This document shows positions 32,508 to 41,321 of a DNA stretch of 64,000 nucleotides, in pieces. Location: positions 1 to 64,000 of the forward strand of contig JAHDPO010000021.1 of assembly GCA_018434325.1 (NCBI GenBank), given 5' to 3'. Each line of letters begins with the position of its first letter. Positions within the stretch are counted from its first letter, which is position 1. This DNA is from Clostridia bacterium (GTDB taxonomy: Bacteria > Bacillota > Peptococcia > DRI-13 > UBA5745). The position numbers were made by a program, and so were the translations under genes. The notes under the pieces are model-generated. The model made no database searches and was not told the DNA's origin. It was given only the letters and a program-made list of their open reading frames with translations.

Positions 32508-33554
32508 ATGATAAACGTTTTTATTGATGAGCCCCGGGTGCCTCTTATTTTTGCGCCCACACCCCTGCATCCTTCGGAGAACCTCTCCAAGGAATTAGGT
32601 ATTGACCTTTGGTTTAAGAGGGATGACCTCACAGGCCCTGGCGCCTTTGGAGGCAATAAAATGCGGAAACTGGAGTTTTTGATGGGGGAGGCGAAGGCTA
32701 AAAACCTGGACTACGTTTTCACTTACGGCGCTTCTCAGTCCAATCACGCCATGCAGACGGCAGCGGCCTGCGCCCGCAGCGGCTTAAAATGCGTTCTTTA
32801 TTTGGTAGCTTTAGTAGAGCCGGATACCCAAGCCCTTCGAGGCAATATGCTGCTGGATACCTTATTCGGCGCTGAGATCCACATTGTCAGCTTGGCCCCC
32901 GGTGAAACGGAAGACGACGGCTTCGAAAAATGTTACGCCCTGGCGGCAGAACATATCAAAAGGCTGGAAGCTGAAGGCCACGGCTGTCTGAATGTGCCTG
33001 TAGGCGGCGCCAGCATGGCCGGCAGCCTGGGCTTTGCCTCCGGCTATCTGGAATTGCGGGATCAGCTGCTGCTTTTGGAGCGGCCCTCCTTTGATTACAT
33101 TTACCATTCCACCGGCAGCGCCGGCACTATGGCGGGACTGTTGGCGGGCCGGGCTATTGCCGGCGGCGGCGAAGCCATCAGATCGATCTGCGCCAGTGAA
33201 AAAGGCGGCGAATATGAACCGAAAGTCGTGAAGATGGCCAATGAAGTGCTGGCCCATCTCTGCCAGGAGGCCCGGGTCAGCGAGCAGGATTTCACCGTAT
33301 GGCGGGAGTATGTAGGCCCCGGATATGAGATTCCTTACCCCGAATCCACGGCGGCACTGAAGCTGGTGGCCCGCCGGGAGGGCATCACCCTTGATCCCGT
33401 TTATTCCGCCAAAGCTTTTGCCGGTTTGCTGGATCATGTGAAAACCGGCAAAATTAAGGCCGGCGAAAAAGTCCTCTTTTGGTGTACCGGCGGCGCCGCT
33501 TCATTATTCGCCGAGCCGGAGATCGTAGGCGATTTCAATGATTTTGCTAAGTAG
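32508..33554 (+). CDS. D-cysteine desulfhydrase / ACC deaminase family PLP enzyme
   Basis: 348 aa. Fold type II PLP enzyme. PLP Lys51 sits in FGGNKMRKLEFL, with SQSNHAMQTAA as the carboxylate-binding loop and 'HSTGSAGTMAGLLAG' as the phosphate loop. The subfamily splits D-cysteine to pyruvate, H2S and ammonia, or opens 1-aminocyclopropane-carboxylate, or acts on L-cysteate or other 3-substituted alanines; sequence alone does not separate these. It makes reactive aminoacrylate, which the RidA protein two genes downstream would clear. Ribosome site GGAAGGAAA. First gene of the operon. Confidence 0.85.
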   Translation: MINVFIDEPRVPLIFAPTPLHPSENLSKELGIDLWFKRDDLTGPGAFGGNKMRKLEFLMGEAKAKNLDYVFTYGASQSNHAMQTAAACARSGLKCVLYLVALVEPDTQALRGNMLLDTLFGAEIHIVSLAPGETEDDGFEKCYALAAEHIKRLEAEGHGCLNVPVGGASMAGSLGFASGYLELRDQLLLLERPSFDYIYHSTGSAGTMAGLLAGRAIAGGGEAIRSICASEKGGEYEPKVVKMANEVLAHLCQEARVSEQDFTVWREYVGPGYEIPYPESTAALKLVARREGITLDPVYSAKAFAGLLDHVKTGKIKAGEKVLFWCTGGAASLFAEPEIVGDFNDFAK

Positions 33555-33592
33555 GAAATCACCAGCGATTTCGCCGATTAACAGGAGGAAAA

Positions 33593-34126
33593 ATGACAAA
33601 CATATGGCATGATATCGCCCCGGGCCGGATTAAAGAAGAGGATTTTATTGCCGTCATTGAGATCTCAAAGGGCTCGAAAAACAAATATGAACTGGATAAA
33701 GAAACCGGTCTGCTGATTCTCGACAGGATTCTTTATACATCTACTCATTATCCCGCCAATTATGGCTTGATTCCCCGGACGCTGGCCGATGACGACGATC
33801 CCCTGGATGTGCTGGTCCTTTGCAGCGAGACTATCCATCCCTTGAGCATAGTGCGCTGTTATCCTATTGGCGTAATGTCCATGCTGGATTCCGGCAAGCT
33901 GGATGAAAAAATCATCGCTATCCCCTTTAATGACCCGGCTTACAGCTCTTACTGCAATATTGATCAGCTGCCGGCCCATATTTTTTCGGAGATGCGCCAC
34001 TTCTTTTCCGTTTATAAAGATCTGGAAAACAAGGAAACCGTGGTGGACGAAGTGCAGGGTGCGGAACGGGCGAAAGAAATTATCCGGAAAGCCTGCGAGG
34101 CCTACAAAACAAAGTACGATAAATAG
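33593..34126 (+). CDS. ppa: Inorganic pyrophosphatase (family I)
   Basis: 177 aa. It hydrolyses pyrophosphate to two phosphates. Family I active-site residues are visible: the E-KGSKNKYE stretch near the N-terminus, HYPANYGLIPRT, and the metal-binding DDDDPLDVLVL (Asp cluster). The length is normal for a bacterial hexameric enzyme. It lies 38 bases after the PLP enzyme gene and 22 before ridA, with GGAGG. The link to the PLP enzyme is not obvious; it may simply support biosynthesis. Confidence 0.94.
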   Translation: MTNIWHDIAPGRIKEEDFIAVIEISKGSKNKYELDKETGLLILDRILYTSTHYPANYGLIPRTLADDDDPLDVLVLCSETIHPLSIVRCYPIGVMSMLDSGKLDEKIIAIPFNDPAYSSYCNIDQLPAHIFSEMRHFFSVYKDLENKETVVDEVQGAERAKEIIRKACEAYKTKYDK

Positions 34127-34148
34127 CCGCAAGGAGGAAATCTATATT

Positions 34149-34553
34149 ATGACCAAAGCAGAACGAAAAGAATGGGTGCTGCCCGGCAAAAAAGCCGCCC
34201 TTTTTTGCGATGCCGTACAATATAACGGCTTGCTTTTCACCAGCGGCCTGGTGGCCAGAAATGCCGACGGCTCCGTCTATTGCTCCGGAGATGGCGAAGC
34301 CCAGGCCAGGTTTATTTTTGAAAATATTAAAGAAACCCTGGCGCTGGCGGGAGCCGGTTTCCAGGATATCATCAAGTTGACTATTTATCTTCGGAATATG
34401 GAGGACCGGATCAAAATCAATCCTTTGCGGGAGGAGTATTTTCAGGGAACCCGCCCCGCCAGCACCGTAGTGGAAGTCAGCATGCTGGCTCATCCCGACC
34501 TGATGGTGGAGATGGAAGTCATTGCGGCGGTAGCCGCCGCCGGCCAGGAATAG
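34149..34553 (+). CDS. RidA family reactive intermediate deaminase
   Basis: 134 aa. The ATG at 34149 is chosen because AAGGAGG is 11 bases upstream; the longer frame starting at 33903 lies within ppa. RidA/YjgF/YER057c fold with 'ALAGAGFQDIIKLTIYLRNM' and the C-terminal 'PASTVVEVSMLAHPDLMVEMEVIA'. The usual catalytic Arg of RidA (R105 in E. coli, in a PxR(S/T) motif) appears here as 'GTRPASTVVEV'. It hydrolyses enamine/imine intermediates such as 2-aminoacrylate released by the PLP lyase in the same operon. Cytoplasmic trimer by family. Confidence 0.88.
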   Translation: MTKAERKEWVLPGKKAALFCDAVQYNGLLFTSGLVARNADGSVYCSGDGEAQARFIFENIKETLALAGAGFQDIIKLTIYLRNMEDRIKINPLREEYFQGTRPASTVVEVSMLAHPDLMVEMEVIAAVAAAGQE

Positions 34554-34584
34554 GATGATGATGCGGTAATATATAGGCGGGGGG

Positions 34585-35547
34585 ATGCCTGTGCAGGAAA
34601 ACGAGCTATATTTCCTCATGGTTGCAGAAGAGCTTAATATCACGAAAGCGGCCCAAAAGGCGTTTATATCGCAGCAGTGTATGAGCAGCCATATCAAGCG
34701 GCTGGAAGCGGCTTACAACGCCCGCCTTTTCAACCGCCGGCCCCGGCTCTCTCTTACACCCGCCGGCGAGCTGCTGGCGGAGACTTTGCGTCAGATTAAG
34801 CTCCTTAATGACAATCTCCGCAACGAGCTTAGTGAGGAGAACTTTAACTTCTGCGGCAAAATCAATCTGGGGATTACCTGGTCCCGCTCCAATATCCTCC
34901 TGCCTCCTGTGGTGGCAAAGTATAAAAAAATTTATCCCAATGTTGAGATCATCGTGCATAATAATATCACGGATAACCTGGAAAACCGGCTCCTTTGCGG
35001 TTATCTGGATCTGGCCGTCGGCACCGGGCTCATCAACTCTCCTCATCTTGAGGTCAGGCCCTTGGGCCGGGAAAGAGTTTTTCTGGTGATTTCCGACCAC
35101 CTTATGGAACAATATTTTACGGACAGCTATCCCGCATGTAAGGAGCGGTTCCGGGCTGGGGTATCTCTGGCTGACTTTGCTGATTGTCCCTTCATCCTCA
35201 ACACCCCCCAGGAGCGTTTTTTCGACCTGGCGGCCGAGATGCTCCGGCAGCAGGGACTGAATCTAAACGTAGTCTTTCAGTCAGACAGCTCCGACATCAG
35301 AAGCCAGCTCTGCGGCGCCGACTTAGGCGCTTCGCTTTTCTCCGAGCTGCTGCTCCAATATGTCAACCGCCAAAACCGGCTCCAGCCTGCCGATAACCAG
35401 CTTAATATTTATCCGGTCAACGGTGATTTTCCGGACTATTGGATGATTGCGTTTTACCGCAAAAACTGCTTTCAGGCGCAGTATATCAAGGTCTTTATCG
35501 AGATGCTGGCGGAGCAGGCAAAGCTATATCGCTACCAGGAAAGGTAG
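34585..35547 (+). CDS. LysR family transcriptional regulator
   Basis: 320 aa. The N-terminal winged helix-turn-helix (residues about 5-62: 'LYFLMVAEELNITKAAQKAF', SQQCMSSHIKRLE) is followed by a LysR substrate-binding domain of two alpha/beta lobes. The start is uncertain: ATG at 34585 lies against a GGCGGGGGG tract, and GTG at 34591 has better spacing; both give the same domain. It follows ridA by 31 bases and is followed by a strong terminator. It may control the operon upstream or the TAXI-TRAP operon 235 bases downstream. Confidence 0.86.
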   Translation: MPVQENELYFLMVAEELNITKAAQKAFISQQCMSSHIKRLEAAYNARLFNRRPRLSLTPAGELLAETLRQIKLLNDNLRNELSEENFNFCGKINLGITWSRSNILLPPVVAKYKKIYPNVEIIVHNNITDNLENRLLCGYLDLAVGTGLINSPHLEVRPLGRERVFLVISDHLMEQYFTDSYPACKERFRAGVSLADFADCPFILNTPQERFFDLAAEMLRQQGLNLNVVFQSDSSDIRSQLCGADLGASLFSELLLQYVNRQNRLQPADNQLNIYPVNGDFPDYWMIAFYRKNCFQAQYIKVFIEMLAEQAKLYRYQER

Positions 35548-35571
35548 GCAGCCTCTTCTTCTTAAATTATA

Positions 35572-35628
35572 CGGAGGGCCGCTCAAAATGACTTTAAAAG
35601 TCATGGAGAGCGCCCTCCATTTTTTTTG
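35572..35628 (+). terminator. Terminator after the LysR gene
   Basis: CGGAGGGCCGCTC..AAAATGACTT pairs with AAGTCAT..GAGCGCCCTCC, then TTTTTTTT. It separates the LysR transcript from the TRAP operon. Confidence 0.85.
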
Positions 35629-35781
35629 CGAAAAACCATCACAACTTTTATATTGTGGCCCTACAAAAAGGTTGAGTAGCTGAAAACCTCTCAATACGTG
35701 GACAAGGCCCAAAATATGCCATAAAATGGAAACGAGAAGGAAAATATTAAATATAACAAAAAATAAATAAGCGAGGTAAAA

Positions 35782-36816
35782 ATGATGAAAAAACATGTAA
35801 TGATTAAAATGTTATGCCTCATAACAGCGGTGATTCTTTTATTGGCCGGCTGCGGCGGCAGTGCCGCCTCTTCGTCGTCAGCCCCCTCCGCCGCCGGCAG
35901 TACGCCGGAAAGCGCTCCTGCCGATAGCGATAAGCCTATTTATATGAGAATGGGCACCGGCGGCACCGGCGGCGTATTTTACACCTTTGGCGTTGGTGCA
36001 GGCACTCTGGTCAGCGACAAGACTAATATGCAATTCACAGTGGAATCCACGAAGGCCTCCGTTGAAAACATGCGGCTGCTCACCAGCCAGGACATAGAGG
36101 TAGGCATGGCCAGTTTCCCCACCAGCCTGAAAGCCTATCTTGGAGTGGCGCCGTTTGATGCTAAGCAGGACGTAAATGTTTTGTTCCAGATGTATGACAA
36201 TCCTATCCACATTATCGTAATGGCTGATTCACCTTATCAAAGCCTGGAAGACTTGAAGGGCAAGAAGATTTCTATCGGCCAGCCCGGCAGCGGCAATGCC
36301 GAGGTAGCCTATGCCTTCCTGGAAGGTCTGCTTGGCTGGGTAGACGGAAAAGATTATAAAGGCGAATACCTTACCTACACTGAAAGCGTGGATGCTTTTA
36401 AAGCCGGCCAAATCGACGCCGCTATTTTTGATACGGTCCATCCCACCTCTTCTGTAATTGATCTGGCTTCCTGGAAGCCCATCCGCCTTTTGACGGTGGA
36501 CGCCGGAATGATTGAGAAAACGGATAACCAATATGCCAAGGAGTTTTTCCCCATCACGATTCCGGGGGGCACTTATAAAGGCCAGGATACTGACGTCCAG
36601 ACCATTGGCCATGGTAATTATATGATGTGCCTGGCCAGCTGGGGAGAGGACTATGCTTACCGTTTTGTTAAGACAATTTTTGAAAATGTAGACTATATGA
36701 AAAATGTCCACTCAGCCGCTGAACGGCTGACCCCCGCAGCCGGAGCCCAGGGCGGCGGCGTACCGCTTCATCCCGGCGCTATTAAGTATTTTAAGGAAGC
36801 CGGAGCGATCAAATAA
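35782..36816 (+). CDS. TAXI family TRAP transporter substrate-binding lipoprotein
   Basis: 344 aa. Lipoprotein signal with lipobox LAGC (Cys near residue 24), then a Ser/Ala/Pro-rich linker. The TAXI (TRAP-associated extracytoplasmic immunogenic) body shows 'MRMGTGGTGGVFYTFGVGAG', a family hallmark, followed by 'LKGKKISIGQPGSGNAEVAY'. It binds an organic anion outside the cell and passes it to the fused permease encoded 12 bases downstream. Ligand unknown; known TAXI ligands are dicarboxylates and glutamate-like anions. The downstream enzymes hint at a hydroxy or amino acid-derived carboxylate. Confidence 0.92.
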   Translation: MMKKHVMIKMLCLITAVILLLAGCGGSAASSSSAPSAAGSTPESAPADSDKPIYMRMGTGGTGGVFYTFGVGAGTLVSDKTNMQFTVESTKASVENMRLLTSQDIEVGMASFPTSLKAYLGVAPFDAKQDVNVLFQMYDNPIHIIVMADSPYQSLEDLKGKKISIGQPGSGNAEVAYAFLEGLLGWVDGKDYKGEYLTYTESVDAFKAGQIDAAIFDTVHPTSSVIDLASWKPIRLLTVDAGMIEKTDNQYAKEFFPITIPGGTYKGQDTDVQTIGHGNYMMCLASWGEDYAYRFVKTIFENVDYMKNVHSAAERLTPAAGAQGGGVPLHPGAIKYFKEAGAIK

Positions 36817-36828
36817 CGGAGGTAGACA

Positions 36829-38712
36829 ATGAATACTGCCATAGATTCTCCTAAAAACGCAATGATCAGTAAGATGATTGGCATACTGTCCTTTGTCTTG
36901 GGAGCATTTACTCTTTATACCTCGATATTTGGCCTGATGACAGCAGTGATTCAGCGGGGCCTGGTGCTGGCTATTACCTTATTAATCGCCTTTTGCCAGC
37001 TGCTGAAGAAGGCTAAGCCGGAATTCTCCCTGTTTAAGCTTATCGATACGGCGATGGCTTTCCTCAGCATAGGAACGGGCGCGTATATCGTATTGACCTT
37101 TAAATCTCTGGTGCAGCGGGCGGGGGCCTATAATCAGTGGGATATCATCATATCCTATGTCCTGTTTGTTGTGCTGGTCTATGCCGCTGTCCGCACTTTG
37201 GGCTGGCCCATGGTCATCATTGCCTTGTCCTTTGTAGCCTATGCCATGTTTGGCCGTTATTTGCCGCCGCCTTTTGGCCATGCCGGCTATAAGCTGACCC
37301 GGGTGCTGCCTTATCTGGTGCTGGGAACTGAGGGGATTTATGGCACCTCCATGGGGGTGGCGGCAGGAGTGATTATTGTTTATAGCTTGTTTGGCGGCTT
37401 CATGGAGATATTTGGAGTGGGCGACTATTTTATCAAGGTCGCCTATGGTATGGTTGGCCGCAGCAAAGGCGGCTCCGCCAAAGCCTCCATTGTGGCTAGC
37501 GGGCTGATGGGCACCGTTTCCGGCAGCGCCGTAGCCAACATATTGACCACCGGCAACTTTACACTGCCCTTAATGATCAAGTCCGGCTATGCCCCTATGA
37601 CGGCAGCCGCCATATTGGCGGTAGCTGCCTCCGGCGGCTTAATCATGCCTCCCGTCATGGGAGCGGCGGCCTTCGTTATGTCGGAGATGAGGGGGGTCAG
37701 CTACGGCTCCATTGCCGTAGCCGCCATCATTCCGGCGGTACTCTACTATGCCAGCTTATTTATCCAGGCCGGCTTTGAGGCGGATAAAATTGGCATGAAA
37801 GCCTTGACTAAGGAAGAGCTGCCGCCCAACAAAGAAGCCGTCAAGGAGATATACCTTTTTCTGCCGTTGATTGTGCTTTTTATTCTGCTGATCTTTTTCC
37901 AATACCCGGCCAGCCCTTCGGCGTGCATATCCATGGCCATTATTTTCATCCTGGCCTTCTTTAAAAAAGAAACAAAGCCCACAGCCCGAAAGCTATACAA
38001 AGCGATTTCGGAGGGCGGCAGCGGCGTTATATCTACAATATTAACCTGCGCCACCTCCGGTATTATTGTAGGCATCATTACCCTGACCGGCCTCGGCGTC
38101 AAGGTCTCCGCCGTCATTATGGCCATGAGCGGTAACTCTGTATATCTGGCTTTGTTCTTTGCCATGCTGATCGCCCTGCTTTTGGGTATGGGTATGCCGC
38201 CGGTGGCCGCCTATATCATTATGGCCTCCATGATCGTGCCCTCCCTGGTGACTTTGGGGGTGGAGCAGTTGGCGGCGGATATGTTCGTCTTTTTCTTCTC
38301 TTGCATCGGCAACATCACGCCGCCGGTGGCCCTGGCCGCTTTTACGGCGGCCGGCATGGCCCAGGTGAATCCTTTTCAGACAGGCTTCCGGGCTGCCAAA
38401 ATCGGCTTGGTATCCTTTATCATTCCCTACGCCTTTTGCACTTCCAGCAGTCTGCTGCTTCGGGGAGATCTGTTTAGCATAATCACTTCTCTCATCTCGG
38501 CCTTAGTAGGGGTTTTTGCCTTGTCGATTACCCTGACCGGCTGGTACAAGGGAGCGGTAAATATAGCTTTCCGGGGATTGCTGGCTGCGGCGGCTCTCTG
38601 TACGATTATGCCGGGTTTGCCCAGTGACGTTATCGGTTACGTGATTGTAGCGGGAACGATGGCAGCCCTTCATATAATGGGCAAGGGCAAAAGAAAGACG
38701 CTGGCAGGCTGA
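36829..38712 (+). CDS. TRAP transporter fused permease (4TM/12TM)
   Basis: 627 aa. A single chain contains both the small (DctQ-like, about 130 residues at the N-terminus) and the large (DctM-like) subunits, as usual with TAXI systems. The large domain includes 'GSAVANILTTGNFTLPLMIK', 'SGGLIMPPVMGAAAFVM', GMGMPPVAAYIIMASM and 'CIGNITPPVALAAFTAAGMA'. It uses the sodium (or proton) gradient to import the substrate captured by the TAXI protein. There are some 16 or more membrane helices. The last 100 residues add extra helices ('LISALVGVFALSITLTGWY'). Confidence 0.93.
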   Translation: MNTAIDSPKNAMISKMIGILSFVLGAFTLYTSIFGLMTAVIQRGLVLAITLLIAFCQLLKKAKPEFSLFKLIDTAMAFLSIGTGAYIVLTFKSLVQRAGAYNQWDIIISYVLFVVLVYAAVRTLGWPMVIIALSFVAYAMFGRYLPPPFGHAGYKLTRVLPYLVLGTEGIYGTSMGVAAGVIIVYSLFGGFMEIFGVGDYFIKVAYGMVGRSKGGSAKASIVASGLMGTVSGSAVANILTTGNFTLPLMIKSGYAPMTAAAILAVAASGGLIMPPVMGAAAFVMSEMRGVSYGSIAVAAIIPAVLYYASLFIQAGFEADKIGMKALTKEELPPNKEAVKEIYLFLPLIVLFILLIFFQYPASPSACISMAIIFILAFFKKETKPTARKLYKAISEGGSGVISTILTCATSGIIVGIITLTGLGVKVSAVIMAMSGNSVYLALFFAMLIALLLGMGMPPVAAYIIMASMIVPSLVTLGVEQLAADMFVFFFSCIGNITPPVALAAFTAAGMAQVNPFQTGFRAAKIGLVSFIIPYAFCTSSSLLLRGDLFSIITSLISALVGVFALSITLTGWYKGAVNIAFRGLLAAAALCTIMPGLPSDVIGYVIVAGTMAALHIMGKGKRKTLAG

Positions 38713-38743
38713 TCATGCTTGACGAAAGAGAAAGAGGTGGAAT

Positions 38744-39319
38744 GTGTTTGAAATCAGAAAGATAGTGACGATTAGGGAAACCCTCTGCCGGGAGGCCGGC
38801 CGGGAGCTGGCAGAACCGATTAATAAGGTAGCCGTAATGGCCGTAATAAACAACCCGGCAGCCGGTCAATACCTTGAGGATTTGCGGCCCTTTATCGATA
38901 AAGGCGGTCAGCTTGGGGTGCTCTTGACGGAAAAGGCTATGGAAATTCTGGGCCGGGAAAGCATCGAGAGCTTTGGTAAAGGCGCTATCGTAGGTTGCGA
39001 TGGTGAAATTGAGCACGGCGCCGCCATGAACCATGTAAAATTCGGTAATGGTATGCGGCAGGCTTTGAACTATCCCTGCAAAACGATTATCCCCTCAACG
39101 GTAGTTCGGGGAGCAGCCGGCACTCCATTATGCATTCCTTTAGTCCATCGGGAGGCCAACCTGGTACGGTCCCATTTTGACGCCATGGAAGTAAGGGTAA
39201 CGGACGCCCCTAAAAACGACGAGCTGGTGATTATCGCCGCTTTTGCCGATAATGGCAGACCCTTGCCCCGCTTAGGCGGCCTCCAAAAAGAGGAGATCAT
39301 CGGCGACGGTATTCGCTGA
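38744..39319 (+). CDS. Amino acid synthesis (AA_synth, DUF1185) family protein
   Basis: 191 aa. GTG start with GAGGTGG close upstream. The family is recognised by 'NKVAVMAVINNPAAGQYLED', then GKGAIVGCDGEIEHGAAMNH, 'KTIIPSTVVRGAAGTPLCIP' and 'FDAMEVRVTDAPKNDELVII'. It was named after a role suggested in amino acid synthesis, but the activity is unknown to me. Genes of this family often stand near transporters of the TRAP or ABC type, as here (32 bases after the permease). A conserved His/Glu pair (EHGAAMNH) and a Cys in IVGCDG may form the active site. Confidence 0.8.
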   Translation: MFEIRKIVTIRETLCREAGRELAEPINKVAVMAVINNPAAGQYLEDLRPFIDKGGQLGVLLTEKAMEILGRESIESFGKGAIVGCDGEIEHGAAMNHVKFGNGMRQALNYPCKTIIPSTVVRGAAGTPLCIPLVHREANLVRSHFDAMEVRVTDAPKNDELVIIAAFADNGRPLPRLGGLQKEEIIGDGIR

Positions 39320-39341
39320 GAAGGAAAGGAACGGATTGATC

Positions 39342-40229
39342 ATGAGGATTGGTTTTATCGGCACGGGTATGATGGGGGCGCTAATGGCCGCTAATCTGGT
39401 GCAAAAGGGCTATGAGGTGACGGGCTACGATATCGTAGCCGCCAATCTGGAAAAAGCCGCGGCCATGGGCGTAAAAAAGGGCCGCAGCAGCAAAGAGGTG
39501 GCGGCAGCTGCCGATATCGTTATCACTATGCTGCCGGAATCAAAAGATACCAAAAGCGCCCTGCTGGATACGGAGGGAGCGGCAGAAGCCATGAAACCCG
39601 GCATGATCGTCATCGATATGTGCACCGGCTCTCCCACAATAGCAAAAGAAATAGCAGTTGCTTTGGCGGCAAGAGGGATAGCTTATTTGGACGCCCCCGT
39701 CAGCGGCGGTGTGGCAAAAGCCTCGGACGGCACTTTGAGCATTATGGCCAGCGGCGATGAGGAAGCCTACCAAGCCTGTCTGCCGGTGCTGCAGGCTATG
39801 GGCCAGGAAGTCTTCTATGTAGGGCAAAGCGGCAACGGCCAGACCATCAAGCTGATCAATAACATGCTGACGGGCATTAATCTGGTAGGCATATGCGAGG
39901 GCATGGTTTTGGGCATGAAGGCCGGTATTGACCCGAAGCTTTTGTTACAGATCATTAATTCCAGTTCCGGCGAAAGCTACTCCTCCAGGATAAAAATACC
40001 AGGCTTTGTTTTCAAAAGAAATTTTAACGGCGGTTTTAAGGCCAAGCTTCAGCACAAGGATCTGAGTTTGGCCACTGCCTTGGCCCGGGAGCTTCAGGTA
40101 CCGGTGATTATGGGCGCCATGGCTCAGCAGTATTTTATGGCAGCTCTCTCCGGCGGCCGGGGTGAAGAGGACGCCTCAGTTATTGTCACTCTGTTGGAAA
40201 AGCTTACGGGCACGGAAGTAAGTCCCTGA
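39342..40229 (+). CDS. NAD(P)-dependent beta-hydroxyacid dehydrogenase (3-hydroxyisobutyrate dehydrogenase family)
   Basis: 295 aa. Start ATG at 39342; the preceding TTG (39336) is in frame but AAGGAAAGGA favours the ATG. The N-terminal Rossmann fold (GFIGTGMMGALMAANL) is followed by the substrate motif DAPVSGGVAKASDGTLS and the catalytic Lys in GNGQTIKLINNML. The C-terminal helical domain reads GGFKAKLQHKDLSLA. It oxidises a beta-hydroxy acid such as tartronate semialdehyde (reverse), 3-hydroxyisobutyrate or 2-(hydroxymethyl)glutarate. Co-transcribed with the TRAP genes, so the imported anion is probably its substrate or its precursor. Confidence 0.9.
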   Translation: MRIGFIGTGMMGALMAANLVQKGYEVTGYDIVAANLEKAAAMGVKKGRSSKEVAAAADIVITMLPESKDTKSALLDTEGAAEAMKPGMIVIDMCTGSPTIAKEIAVALAARGIAYLDAPVSGGVAKASDGTLSIMASGDEEAYQACLPVLQAMGQEVFYVGQSGNGQTIKLINNMLTGINLVGICEGMVLGMKAGIDPKLLLQIINSSSGESYSSRIKIPGFVFKRNFNGGFKAKLQHKDLSLATALARELQVPVIMGAMAQQYFMAALSGGRGEEDASVIVTLLEKLTGTEVSP

Positions 40230-40255
40230 CAAAAATAGCATAAAAAATGCGTGCC

Positions 40256-40299
40256 GGAGAAGGTGTGCCTTAATGAGGGCGCGCTTTCTCCCTATTTTT
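40256..40299 (+). terminator. Terminator between dehydrogenase and AEC carrier genes
   Basis: GGAGAAGGTGTGCC pairs with GGCGCGCTTTCTCC (14 pairs, three of them G-T), loop TTAATGAG, followed by CTATTTTTG. The carrier gene 38 bases on may thus be expressed at a lower level or separately. Confidence 0.7.
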
Positions 40300-40336
40300 G
40301 CCATAAAATAATAGCTATCAAGGGGGCCGATCTGTT

Positions 40337-41311
40337 TTGCTGGAAAACCTGATCTTTTGCCTAAACGTGGTGCTGCCAACATTTACAATGATTCTTTTAG
40401 GCGCATTAGCAGTTTATTTTGGCGTCATGGAACGGCCGGTAATGAACAAAATCGGCGGAGCGGTTTTTACCTGGTGTATATCCAGCCGGATTTTCCTTGA
40501 TGTCAGCGGCGCCGACGCCAATCAGATGAAAGATTTGAGTATGACGATGTATTGCTTTTTTGCAACAGTAATCACCTATATGATTATCTGGGTGTTGGCC
40601 TGGCGCTTTATTAAACACAAGGAAAGCACAGGGGCATTTATTCACGTCGCCTACCGCAGCAGCTTTACGATTTTAGGCCTGTCCATGGTTCGCAACATGG
40701 CGGGAGAAGCCGGCGTAGCTAAGTGTGCGCCCCTGTTTTCCATGGTGGCCTTAGTTTATAATATTTTAGCGGTTCTTTGCCTTTCCCGGAAAAACGGCAG
40801 CGAAGAACAAGAGGGGCTTGCCAGCTTAGGGGCCAGGAGCAAGGATATTTGCTGCAAGCTGGTTACTAACCCTTTGATTTTGGCGGTTCTGATCGGTCTG
40901 CCCTTTAGCATAATGAACATTAAGCTGCCTCATCTGCTGCTAAAGCCCATCCAATATCTTGGCGATATCGCCGTGCCCTTGGCCTTACTTTGCATCGGCG
41001 CCGGCCTGGAGGTCAGCAAAATAAAAAGCCGTTTATTCTATGGAATAACGGCGGCTTTGATTAAGACTTTATTTTTGGCTGTGCTGGTGGTGCCGGTGGC
41101 TGTGGCGCTGGGCTTTCGGGGCCTTGATCTGGCCATTATCGCCATACTGTTTACTGCGGCCAACCCTTCCGCTACCTATGTGATGACGGCAGCCATGGGA
41201 GGCGACGGCAGCCTGGCGGCTGCGGGGACCCTGTTTTCAACGGTGTTTTCCGTATTCACCACCACGGCAGCCTTATATATACTAAAAACCCTGGGCCTGA
41301 TCTTTAATTAG
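40337..41311 (+). CDS. AEC family transporter (auxin efflux carrier-like)
   Basis: 324 aa. TTG start, with AGGGGG about ten bases upstream. About ten hydrophobic helices with AEC features: 'VLPTFTMILLGALAVYFGVM' at the N-terminus, the crossover region 'PIQYLGDIAVPLALLCIGAG', and a C-terminal 'FTAANPSATYVMTAAMGGDG'. Bacterial members carry malate, malonate or other carboxylates (MdcF, MleP-like). It is likely a second carrier linked to the TRAP cluster, or an exporter of its product. It converges with the EamA gene (11 bases between stops). Confidence 0.87.
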   Translation: MLENLIFCLNVVLPTFTMILLGALAVYFGVMERPVMNKIGGAVFTWCISSRIFLDVSGADANQMKDLSMTMYCFFATVITYMIIWVLAWRFIKHKESTGAFIHVAYRSSFTILGLSMVRNMAGEAGVAKCAPLFSMVALVYNILAVLCLSRKNGSEEQEGLASLGARSKDICCKLVTNPLILAVLIGLPFSIMNIKLPHLLLKPIQYLGDIAVPLALLCIGAGLEVSKIKSRLFYGITAALIKTLFLAVLVVPVAVALGFRGLDLAIIAILFTAANPSATYVMTAAMGGDGSLAAAGTLFSTVFSVFTTTAALYILKTLGLIFN

Positions 41312-41321
41312 TGAAGAGCCT

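Noticed and set aside
33903-34148. N-terminal extension of the RidA frame
   Set aside because: The extra 82 codons overlap the pyrophosphatase gene in another frame; the ATG at 34149 has a proper ribosome site and gives the normal RidA length.
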